A stretch of DNA of 11,936 nucleotides from Bacteroidota bacterium (GTDB lineage: Bacteria > Pseudomonadota > Alphaproteobacteria > Puniceispirillales > Puniceispirillaceae). The stretch covers positions 1-11,936 of the forward strand of contig JAACDV010000114.1 in NCBI GenBank assembly GCA_009936825.1, written 5' to 3'. The notes below the pieces were generated by a model. It was not told the origin of the DNA, ran no database searches, and was given only the letters and a program-made list of their open reading frames with translations. The translations under genes were made by a program, and so were the position numbers. This document shows positions 6,398 through 11,936 of the stretch, in pieces. The stretch's first letter is position 1, and each line of letters starts with the position of its first letter.

Positions 6398-7498
6398 TCA
6401 GACGTTGAATCGGAAATGACATACATCACCATCGACGACTTTATAGTCTGATCCCTCGATGCGCAATTTTCCTGCATCGCGCGCCCCTGATTCACCGCCG
6501 CATTCAACGTAGTCGCCGAACGAGATTGTCTCAGCCCGGATGAAGCCGCGCTGAAAATCTGTATGAATTGCTCCGGCAGCTTCGGGTGCACTTGATCCGG
6601 CAGGAACGGTCCATGCCCGCGCCTCTTTCGGGCCAACGGTAAAGAAGGTCAAAAGATCAAGAAGACCGTAACCCGCGCGAATCAGGCGGGCCAGCCCGGC
6701 CTCTTCAAGCCCCAGCTCGCTCAGGAATTCGGCCTTATCTTCGCCGTCTAACTGGGTAATTTCGGCCTCAATAGCTGCTGAAACCACAACATGGGCGGCA
6801 CCTTCATCGGCGGCATAGCTGGCAACTGCAGCAGTATGATCATTGCCGGTGGAGGCCTCCGCTTCGGCAACATTACAGACATAAAGAACCGGTTTCGCTG
6901 TCAGCAACTGCATATAGGGAAGGCGCTTTGTCTCATCGTCAGTCAAACCGGTGACGCGCCGCGCCGGAATGCCGTCAGACAATTGTGCAAAGATTTTTTC
7001 CATCAAAGCAAGGTCGCGCTTGGCTTCAGCGTCACCGCCCCGGCTTTTCTTGACCAGCGCTGCCATCCGCTTTGCCAGAGAATCAATATCGGCAAGCATC
7101 AATTCGGTCTCGACCGTAGCTGCGTCACGCAGCGGGTCGACTGATCCGTCAACATGAGTGATCTCACCATCCTCAAAACAGCGCAGCACATGGGCAATGG
7201 CATCAACTTCACGGATGTTACCAAGGAACTGGTTGCCAAGCCCTTCGCCTTTGGATGCGCCGCGTACCAGTCCGGCAATATCAACAAATTCCAGTTGGGT
7301 GGGAATGATGTTTGCCGAGGAAGCGAGCTTGGCAAGGCTCATCAACCGCTGGTCAGGAACCGCTACCCGGCCAGTGTTGGGCTCAATCGTGCAGAACGGG
7401 TAATTTGCTGCCTCAGCAGCGGCAGTCTCGGTCAGCGCATTGAACAGGGTTGATTTGCCAACATTGGGCAGCCCGACAATTCCACAATTAAAGCCCAT
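6398..7498 (-). CDS. ychF: Ribosome-associated ATPase YchF (OLA1 family)
   Basis: YchF is a universally conserved Obg-related P-loop protein that prefers ATP to GTP and binds ribosomes. It is linked to stress and redox responses. The 366 residues match the usual length. The P-loop is GLPNVGKST (9-17), switch I contains NYPFCTI (32-38), and the G3 motif is DIAG (73-76), followed by [16 protein letters not shown]. The G4 position reads NVAE (209-212) in place of the GTP-specific NKxD, which is the hallmark of the ATP-using YchF branch. A helical insert rich in charged residues (about 125-200) corresponds to the coiled-coil arm. The C-terminal part (about 280-366, from the [16 protein letters not shown] block) is the TGS domain. 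AAGGGA lies 6 nt before the start. The gene follows pth by 60 bp, the usual alphaproteobacterial order. Confidence 0.97.
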   Translation of the reverse strand: MGFNCGIVGLPNVGKSTLFNALTETAAAEAANYPFCTIEPNTGRVAVPDQRLMSLAKLASSANIIPTQLEFVDIAGLVRGASKGEGLGNQFLGNIREVDAIAHVLRCFEDGEITHVDGSVDPLRDAATVETELMLADIDSLAKRMAALVKKSRGGDAEAKRDLALMEKIFAQLSDGIPARRVTGLTDDETKRLPYMQLLTAKPVLYVCNVAEAEASTGNDHTAAVASYAADEGAAHVVVSAAIEAEITQLDGEDKAEFLSELGLEEAGLARLIRAGYGLLDLLTFFTVGPKEARAWTVPAGSSAPEAAGAIHTDFQRGFIRAETISFGDYVECGGESGARDAGKLRIEGSDYKVVDGDVCHFRFNV

Positions 7499-7558
7499 GT
7501 AAGTTCCCTTTTCGCTCTGTCCTGCCTTGTTTTTTAGCAGGCGTCTTCATCATTATCG

Positions 7559-8182
7559 TTAGATGGTATCATCATTAGGCGTTTGCTGTGGTTTTGGTGC
7601 AGGTGCCAGAAAGGCGACGCGGCTCATAAACCCACCATCATCATGTGCGGCAAGCCGGTCAGCCTCAATAGCAATTGCGTGAAGTACATCTTCCAGCCAT
7701 CCTTTTTGCTCATCCGCAGCAAAATCCATCAAAACCCATTTGCGAATATCAATCTTGGACCCTGGGATCACCTGTTCGGGCCTGCCTACGCCGATTCGGA
7801 TACGCCAATATTCGGCGCCAATATGTCGGTCAATATCGCGAATGCCGTTATGCCCACCATGTCCGCCGCCGCGTTTAATGCGCAGCTTGCCCACCGCTAG
7901 ATCAATCTCGTCATAAAAAACGAAAACATCTTCAGGCGGGATTTTATAAAAACGGGCAAGTTCGGCAACGGGAAGACCGGACTTATTCATGAAGCTCTGA
8001 GGTTTGGCTAGCAGGATTTTTTCGCCGCGAAGCCGTCCTTCACAGACCAATGCTCCGGTTCGGGCCTTCCAATCAGAGAAGTCATGCTGATCTGCCAGAC
8101 GGTCAACCGCCATAAAACCGGCATTATGCCGGTTTCTGGCGTATTCTTTTCCGGGATTCCCAAGGCCTGCAAATAGCAGCAT
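7559..8182 (-). CDS. pth: Peptidyl-tRNA hydrolase
   Basis: Pth cuts the ester bond of peptidyl-tRNAs that drop off ribosomes, returning tRNA to the pool. It acts in the cytoplasm as a monomer. The 207-residue protein starts MLLFAGLGNPG and carries all expected active-site residues: N9 in GNPG, the catalytic H19 in RHNAG, N66 in SFMNKSG, D91 in YDEIDL, and N112 in the GGGHGGHNG loop (105-113). The C-terminal tail (about 190-207, rich in Pro, Gln and Asp) is slightly longer than in E. coli and probably disordered. GAGGG lies 4 nt before the ATG, a close but workable ribosome binding site. It lies between rplY (91 bp upstream, with a hairpin between them) and ychF, a conserved neighbourhood in alphaproteobacteria. 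Confidence 0.96.
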   Translation of the reverse strand: MLLFAGLGNPGKEYARNRHNAGFMAVDRLADQHDFSDWKARTGALVCEGRLRGEKILLAKPQSFMNKSGLPVAELARFYKIPPEDVFVFYDEIDLAVGKLRIKRGGGHGGHNGIRDIDRHIGAEYWRIRIGVGRPEQVIPGSKIDIRKWVLMDFAADEQKGWLEDVLHAIAIEADRLAAHDDGGFMSRVAFLAPAPKPQQTPNDDTI

Positions 8183-8242
8183 GGTGCCCTCTATCTGGCT
8201 GGCTTTATAGCAAATGCGTTATGAATAGCTGCCGTTAGGGCA

Positions 8243-8264
8243 GGGCCGGATATTTGTCCGGCCC
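8243..8264 (-). other. Perfect 8-bp hairpin between rplY and pth, without a T-tract
   Basis: GGGCCGGA (8243-8250) and TCCGGCCC (8257-8264) are exact inverted repeats around a 6-nt loop, starting 10 nt after the rplY stop. Read on the minus strand, no run of T follows. It could protect the 3' end of a processed rplY message or act as a weak attenuator, letting L25 be made in excess over Pth. The structure is certain, the role is inference. Confidence 0.7.
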
Positions 8265-8273
8265 GCCACCAAC

Positions 8274-8906
8274 TTAGCTGTCGTCTTCTGAAGTTTCTTC
8301 GGCTTCTGCCTCGGTCTCTTCATCTTCATTCTTTACGCCGCCGCCAGGTGATGCCAGCGTTGCGACAGTAAAGTCACGATCCGTAATTGTCGGCGTTACC
8401 CCATCCGGCAACGGAATGGAGCTAATATGGATTGAATCGCCGATTTTAACGCCGTCAAGATCAATGGTGATCTTTTCAGGAATGGCCGAGGCCGGACAGT
8501 TCAATTCAACTTCATGGCGGACAATGTTCAAAACACCGCCAACGCGAATGCCGGGGCAGGTATCTTCATTGATGAATTCAACCGCAACCGCAACCGCAAC
8601 CGTAGCGGATGAAGAAACGCGCAGAAAATCCATATGCATGATGACGTCAGAAACTGGATGGAATTGAATGTCACGGGCCAGAACAGTTGATTTACTGCCA
8701 GCAACATCGATTTCCAGCAACCGGCCATAAATACCAGCTTGATGGACGATCTTGGTGATTTCGCGGGATTGCATATTAATCCCTACGGGGGCTTTTTTGT
8801 TACCGTAAATTACGGCAGGAACCAGACCTGCGCGGCGTGCCGCACGGGCGGACCCCTTACCGACCCGTTCGCGCTCAGTAGCGCTAATGGTTGTTATGTC
8901 AGACAT
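8274..8906 (-). CDS. rplY: 50S ribosomal protein L25/Ctc
   Basis: L25 binds 5S rRNA in the large ribosomal subunit. This is the long Ctc/TL5-type form of 210 residues. The N-terminal domain (about 1-95) holds the 5S-binding region with GKGSARAARRAGLVPAVIYG near residues 17-36. The C-terminal beta domain (about 100-185) contains VEFINEDTCPGIRVGGVLNIVRHEVELNCPASAIPE, typical of the TL5 extension. The last 20 or so residues are a very acidic tail rich in Glu, Asp and Thr, common in bacterial Ctc proteins. A GGAG lies 7 nt before the ATG. A four-copy hexamer repeat encodes the Val-Ala run early in the second domain. It has its own likely promoter, just after the prs terminator. Confidence 0.95.
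   Translation of the reverse strand: MSDITTISATERERVGKGSARAARRAGLVPAVIYGNKKAPVGINMQSREITKIVHQAGIYGRLLEIDVAGSKSTVLARDIQFHPVSDVIMHMDFLRVSSSATVAVAVAVEFINEDTCPGIRVGGVLNIVRHEVELNCPASAIPEKITIDLDGVKIGDSIHISSIPLPDGVTPTITDRDFTVATLASPGGGVKNEDEETEAEAEETSEDDS
8579..8602. repeat. (CAACCG)x4 hexamer repeat inside rplY
   Basis: Four perfect copies of CAACCG lie in frame in rplY. On the coding strand they read as alternating Val and Ala codons in the run ATVAVAVAVEF. Gain or loss of a unit would add or remove one Val-Ala pair without shifting the frame. Confidence 0.9.
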
Positions 8907-8913
8907 TGTGATG

Positions 8914-8917
8914 CTCC
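8914..8917 (-). promoter_or_regulatory. Ribosome binding site for rplY
   Basis: On the minus strand this reads GGAG, 7 nt before the ATG at 8906. Confidence 0.65.
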
Positions 8918-8964
8918 ATTTCTAGGACAATGTGCCGTGCCTCCAGGGGTGCACAGCGGGCCGA

Positions 8965-8993
8965 GATATAGGCTTATATTGTTTAGAACTCAA
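8965..8993 (-). promoter_or_regulatory. Likely sigma-70-type promoter for rplY-pth-ychF
   Basis: On the minus strand TTGAGT (8993-8988) and TATATC (8970-8965) are separated by exactly 17 bp. Each hexamer matches four of six consensus bases. The expected start near 8958 would give a leader of about 50 nt before the rplY ATG. The prs terminator ends just upstream, which makes a fresh promoter reasonable here. Confidence 0.5.
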
Positions 8994-8995
8994 GG

Positions 8996-9018
8996 AAAAA
9001 CGCGGATTGCGTGCCGCG
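8996..9018 (-). terminator. Rho-independent terminator after prs
   Basis: On the minus strand CGCGG (9018-9014) pairs with CCGCG (9005-9001) around an 8-nt loop, and five T residues follow (9000-8996). The stem is short but all GC. It starts about 25 nt after the prs stop. Confidence 0.6.
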
Positions 9019-9043
9019 ATATGATGATCTGCCGTGACGCCGC

Positions 9044-9973
9044 CTAAAACAGGGTCGAAACAGACCGTTCTTCGTTGATCCGCCGGATGGCTTCGCCCAG
9101 CAGTGGGGCGACCGAAAGATGCCTGATATTCCGGGCTACCCGCACCGCCTCGGTGGCCGGAATTGAATCTGTAGTCACCAGAGAATTCAGTGGAGATGAT
9201 GCGACTCTGCTGACCGCGCCGCCCGAAAGTACACCGTGGGTTACATAGGCATCGACGCTCATCGCACCGCTTTCAATCAACGCCGACGCCGCATTGCACA
9301 GCGTTCCTCCCGAATCGACAATATCATCGACCATAATACAATGCCGCCCATCCACATCACCGATAATGTTCATCACTTCGGAGACACCAGCTTTTGGCCG
9401 ACGTTTATCAATAATCGCAAGATCAGCTCCCAGACGCTTGGCCAGCGAGCGTGCCCGCACAACGCCGCCAACATCCGGTGATACAATCATCAGATTGCCG
9501 TTGTTGTAGCGCTCTTTAATGTCTGAGATGAACACCGGAGCCGCAAACAGATTATCGGTCGGAATATCAAAAAAGCCTTGAATCTGACCAGCGTGCAGAT
9601 CAATGGTCAGCACCCGGTCCGCTCCGGCAGATGTAATCAGATTAGCCAGAAGCTTGGCTGAAATAGGCGTGCGCGGACCAGATTTCCGGTCCTGACGGGC
9701 ATAGCCGTAATAGGGAAGAACTGCGGTCACACGGCGGGCAGATCCGCGGCGCAAGGCATCGAGTGCTACCAAAAGTTCCATCACGTTATCATTTGCCGGA
9801 AAGCAGGTGGATTGAACAACAAAAACGTCCTCACCGCGGACGTTCTCGCCGATTTCGACGAACACCTCCATATCAGCAAACCGGCGCACATCAGCTTGCG
9901 TCAGTGGAACATCGAGATAAGCGGCAATCGCTTCCGCCAGAGGACGGTTGCTGTTGCAAGAAAGAATCTTCAT
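9044..9973 (-). CDS. prs: Ribose-phosphate pyrophosphokinase (PRPP synthetase)
   Basis: Prs makes phosphoribosyl pyrophosphate from ribose 5-phosphate and ATP. PRPP feeds purine, pyrimidine, histidine, tryptophan and NAD synthesis. The protein is a class I enzyme of 309 residues, the usual length. Visible blocks are [16 protein letters not shown] (32-47), the ATP-binding [11 protein letters not shown] (87-97), [14 protein letters not shown] (125-138), PDVGGVVRA (166-174), IDKRRP (188-193), and the PRPP loop [11 protein letters not shown] (215-225). The C-terminus VSTLF is typical. The ribosome binding site is weak (GAG, 6 nt upstream). The 222-bp region before it carries small hairpins and a short ORF whose stop touches the prs ATG. 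The gene is followed by a terminator, so it is probably partly independent of rplY-pth-ychF. Confidence 0.97.
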   Translation of the reverse strand: MKILSCNSNRPLAEAIAAYLDVPLTQADVRRFADMEVFVEIGENVRGEDVFVVQSTCFPANDNVMELLVALDALRRGSARRVTAVLPYYGYARQDRKSGPRTPISAKLLANLITSAGADRVLTIDLHAGQIQGFFDIPTDNLFAAPVFISDIKERYNNGNLMIVSPDVGGVVRARSLAKRLGADLAIIDKRRPKAGVSEVMNIIGDVDGRHCIMVDDIVDSGGTLCNAASALIESGAMSVDAYVTHGVLSGGAVSRVASSPLNSLVTTDSIPATEAVRVARNIRHLSVAPLLGEAIRRINEERSVSTLF

Positions 9974-10096
9974 CTAGAACTCGATCATTACCTGAGAGGT
10001 AGTCTTGGAACACCTGAAACTGTTGATAGCAACCACCTTATCGGGGAGCAAGATGCTAAGCGCAGCTTTGTCATATAAATGTAATTTTATTTTCAT
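9974..10096 (-). other. Possible 40-codon leader ORF abutting prs
   Basis: On the minus strand an ATG at 10096 opens 40 codons (MKIKLHLYDKAALSILLPDK and on, ending MIEF) that stop at TAG 9976-9974, directly touching the prs ATG (TAGATG). The frame is open up to 10171. No good Shine-Dalgarno sequence precedes 10096, and I do not recognise the peptide. An internal ATG at 9988 gives only MIEF. It may be a leader peptide coupled to prs or a chance frame. Confidence 0.25.
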
Positions 10097-10101
10097 CACA
10101 T
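10079..10101. promoter_or_regulatory. Imperfect dyad upstream of prs, possible operator
   Basis: ATGTAAT (10079-10085) and ATCACAT (10095-10101) are inverted copies with one mismatch, separated by 9 AT-rich bases. Such a dyad near an AT-rich promoter zone could bind a dimeric regulator. I cannot name one, and AT-rich DNA yields such dyads by chance. Confidence 0.3.
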
Positions 10102-10195
10102 AAAGCAACTTGCCATCAGTCCGAGCACTAAAAGCCCTAGGAAAATATAAAGATGCGGCATGTTCTTCCAACCTTATCGAGACCGTTCGTCAGGG

Positions 10196-11176
10196 TTAAA
10201 GTGTGCGGGCAATTATTGATATCTGTCGCCCACAATCGGCCATTTTGGTATGCGTGGCACGGCGATGTGAGAAAAATGGCAGAGAATCAGCAAAATCATC
10301 TTTGTCCTTTGAGTCCGGATCGCTCAAACGGCCATTTACTTCGCCGCTGATACCTTGATCATAATAGGTATCAACGCCGCAATCATGCACTGTCATAACG
10401 CCGCAGGCCGCGAGTTGATACTGAACCAGCCCCGCCAGATCAAAGCGGAACCGCGGCCCGTCTTCATTGCTAATGATTGGGGCACCAAGGCTGGGGGCAT
10501 AGGTGCCATCATCCGGGGCAAAACAAGCAGCGGCTAAATCGCGAAATGACGGTGCTACCATCGCCAGCACCTCATCGCGCATCGCGCTACCGACCTGATA
10601 GCTTGGCTGGCGGATTGTCGGGCCGATCAACGCAGTGATATTCGTGGCCCCGGCCCGGCGCATTGCATCCGTTGTGTTGGCAACAATACCGCCCGCCGCA
10701 CCGCGCCACCCAGCATGACATGCGCCGATCACTTTGCCCTCCTCATCCGCAAGCAGTAGAGGTAGGCAGTCCGCGGTCAGAATTGTCAGGCCAAGATTGC
10801 CGCTTGTTGTCACCAATCCGTCGGCTCGGATCATCTGGTCACGGTCGGCCAGAGTTTGATTTGCAGTTGGACCGTCTACGGTGATGCAATCGGCGCTGTG
10901 AATTTGATAAACCGCTGCCATCTGATTTTGATCAAGCTGCAATGCTGCCGCCGCTATTCCTCTGTTCGCTGCAATCTTGTCAGTCGAATCAGCCGATCCA
11001 AAACCGCAATTCAAGCTGGCATAAACGCCGGTGCTTAAACCGCCCTCTGCCGAAAAGAAACCGTGCCGCGCCAGCGCCGAGGTGGCGGGGTGAAACAGAT
11101 AGGGAGTTTTGTCCTGAGCGATATGAAAACCTGTCGCCTTTGGAACATCAGACTGCGGGTGTATCGGGTGAGACAT
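10196..11176 (-). CDS. pgeF: Peptidoglycan editing factor/laccase-domain protein PgeF
   Basis: This is a YfiH/DUF152 family protein. Members have been described as purine nucleoside phosphorylase-like or polyphenol oxidase enzymes and, in E. coli, as limiting wrong amino acids in peptidoglycan precursors. The metal-binding residues are H93 in QIHSADC, C137 in TADCLP and H154 in CHAGWRG. Other conserved blocks are HGFFSAEGGLSTGVYASLN (38-56), IGPTIRQPSYQVG (184-196) and FDLAGLVQYQL (245-255). At 326 residues it is longer than the usual 240-260. The excess is an N-terminal extension of about 30 residues and an acidic, polar insert (about 274-298) between DTYYD and the final FFSHRR...GRQ block. 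Its ATG overlaps the midA stop as TAATG, so the two are translationally coupled. Confidence 0.92.
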   Translation of the reverse strand: MSHPIHPQSDVPKATGFHIAQDKTPYLFHPATSALARHGFFSAEGGLSTGVYASLNCGFGSADSTDKIAANRGIAAAALQLDQNQMAAVYQIHSADCITVDGPTANQTLADRDQMIRADGLVTTSGNLGLTILTADCLPLLLADEEGKVIGACHAGWRGAAGGIVANTTDAMRRAGATNITALIGPTIRQPSYQVGSAMRDEVLAMVAPSFRDLAAACFAPDDGTYAPSLGAPIISNEDGPRFRFDLAGLVQYQLAACGVMTVHDCGVDTYYDQGISGEVNGRLSDPDSKDKDDFADSLPFFSHRRATHTKMADCGRQISIIARTL

Positions 11177-11936
11177 TATGGGCTGCTTCCGTCTGGCTTG
11201 AGTGTTTTGGCCAGCGGCGTCGCCTCAAAGCCCGGAGGCACCCCTTCGCCGTTCGGCACCAGCAATGCAACTTTGAAAACCTCACCCATCTGGGCGGGGC
11301 TGGTCAGCCGGTCAATCGCCGCCAGCAAGGCGCGTCGCATTTCCGGGTCAGCCTTGGTTCCGGCGGCCTCGGCGCGCATCGCTAATCCGATTTGCATTAA
11401 AAACCGGCCTTGCGGAACGGGGCCAATCATCCGCGCGCCGCCAGCCTGTGCAGCCCGGCCCAGTGCGGCAAAATCAACCCAGTGTGACAGGTCGGCCTTG
11501 CCCGGGGCGTGAAACACATCAACAGGCTTATGCTCGGCAACCGCTTGCAAACTGTCACCCGGATTACCGTTCAGGCCATAATCTATAATCAGAAACGCGC
11601 CACCATACTGCGCAATGTGGCGGGCAAGCTGTAACATTACGTCCTCGGCCGCCGGACAAAATTCAGCAATCATGCCGTCATGCGGCGCATCGAAGGCCGC
11701 GTCGGGGAGGGGGTGCACAGGATCGCCAACACCAAAATCCAGTCGCCCCTTGGTCACGGTCACCGTGCGGCGGTGCCATTTGCCTTTGGTAAACTGGATT
11801 TGGGCGACAGGCAGCGCATCAAAAAATTCATTGGCAATACCAAAGAGGGGCGCGTCAATAGTGGCACGCAGGCTGGTCACATCATCATGCCAGACCGGAG
11901 GGCGAGATTGATTGTGGAGTTGGGCACCAGCATCAG
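11176..11936 (-). CDS. MidA-type SAM-dependent methyltransferase, 5' end outside the window
   Basis: This partial gene encodes a class I methyltransferase of the MidA/NDUFAF7 (DUF185) family. About 252 C-terminal residues are visible. NDUFAF7 in mitochondria methylates an arginine of a complex I subunit during assembly, and bacterial homologues are presumed protein arginine methyltransferases. The key visible motif is NEFFDALPV, followed by QIQFTKGKWHRRTV. Later blocks include GGAFLIIDYG, where family members have a conserved DYG, and the C-terminal FKVALLV. A GTG at 11880 could be read as a start, but the frame stays open to the window edge with a family-like WHDDVTSL just upstream, so the gene continues past 11936. 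The glycine-rich SAM-binding motif must lie in the missing part. Its stop overlaps the pgeF start. In many alphaproteobacteria lgt lies upstream of this pair, which is expected but unseen here. Confidence 0.88.
   Translation of the reverse strand, partial: DAGAQLHNQSRPPVWHDDVTSLRATIDAPLFGIANEFFDALPVAQIQFTKGKWHRRTVTVTKGRLDFGVGDPVHPLPDAAFDAPHDGMIAEFCPAAEDVMLQLARHIAQYGGAFLIIDYGLNGNPGDSLQAVAEHKPVDVFHAPGKADLSHWVDFAALGRAAQAGGARMIGPVPQGRFLMQIGLAMRAEAAGTKADPEMRRALLAAIDRLTSPAQMGEVFKVALLVPNGEGVPPGFEATPLAKTLKPDGSSP

Larger units (their letters stand above)
9974..10195 (-). other. 222-bp structured leader/intergenic region of prs
   Basis: This gap between pgeF and prs has an AT-rich stretch (about 10071-10105), a likely promoter zone although I cannot place the boxes. 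It is followed toward prs by four small perfect hairpins: AAGC/GCTT (10058-10068), AGCA/TGCT (10047-10057, abutting the first), GTTG/CAAC (10022-10033) and TACCT/AGGTA (9989-10001). Loops are 3-4 nt. I recognise no known riboswitch class and no terminator for pgeF. Confidence 0.4.

Noticed and set aside
9974..10171. Full 65-codon frame upstream of prs as a gene
   Set aside because: Its first ATG has no ribosome binding site and it crosses the likely promoter region. Only the shorter 40-codon part is kept, as a low-confidence leader.
10942..11512. Plus-strand frames of about 150 residues opposite pgeF and midA
   Set aside because: They are antisense shadows of two well-supported coupled genes, with low-complexity basic composition.
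11878..11880. GTG as the true start of the methyltransferase
   Set aside because: The frame stays open to the window end with a family-like sequence upstream, and a start here would remove the SAM-binding domain.

Overview
The window looks like ordinary chromosome of an aerobic alphaproteobacterium, about 53% G+C by eye. A marine lineage such as the SAR116/Puniceispirillum group would fit, but that placement is a guess. The evidence is the set of gene types and their order: separate Rieske, cytochrome b and cytochrome c1 genes with an unfused cytochrome b; an oxygen-dependent HemF; the run prs-rplY-pth-ychF; and a MidA-type methyltransferase overlapping pgeF. I see no mobile element, phage gene, CRISPR array, toxin-antitoxin pair, tRNA or rRNA.

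The left half (1-5522) reads on the plus strand. It starts with a perfect 26-bp tandem duplication at the window edge. Next come a small unrecognised two-helix membrane protein (66-362), the CCA-adding enzyme cca (398-1615), coproporphyrinogen III oxidase hemF (1710-2594), a terminator, a 328-bp intergenic region holding four degenerate 16-17-bp repeats, and the cytochrome bc1 operon petA-petB-petC (2923-5522). HemF supplies haem precursor, and cytochromes b and c1 are haem proteins, so the stretch has an aerobic-respiration flavour. The terminator between hemF and petA suggests separate transcripts.

A strong hairpin with a UUCG loop at 5565-5595 is the meeting point with the right half. It is flanked by A- and T-tracts, so it can serve both directions.

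The right half (5631-11936) reads on the minus strand. In transcription order it holds midA (cut by the window edge), pgeF, a 222-bp leader region, prs, a terminator/promoter pair, rplY, pth, ychF and a dienelactone hydrolase family gene. The genes cover PRPP synthesis, ribosomal protein L25, peptidyl-tRNA recycling and a ribosome-associated ATPase, so the theme is growth and translation. With cca on the other strand, two tRNA-maintenance enzymes (CCA-adding enzyme and Pth) lie in the window.

The most unusual material lies between genes. (1) A 14-bp near-perfect triplication at the cca start makes two 5-codon minicistrons, each ending in an ATGA overlap with the next start. (2) A four-copy minisatellite lies upstream of petABC. 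(3) The prs leader carries several small hairpins, a dyad, and a 40-codon ORF whose stop codon touches the prs start. (4) Short tandem duplications recur across the window (26, 14, 16/17, 8, 6 and 3 bp). None of these proves a new system, but the cca minicistron cascade is specific and testable.
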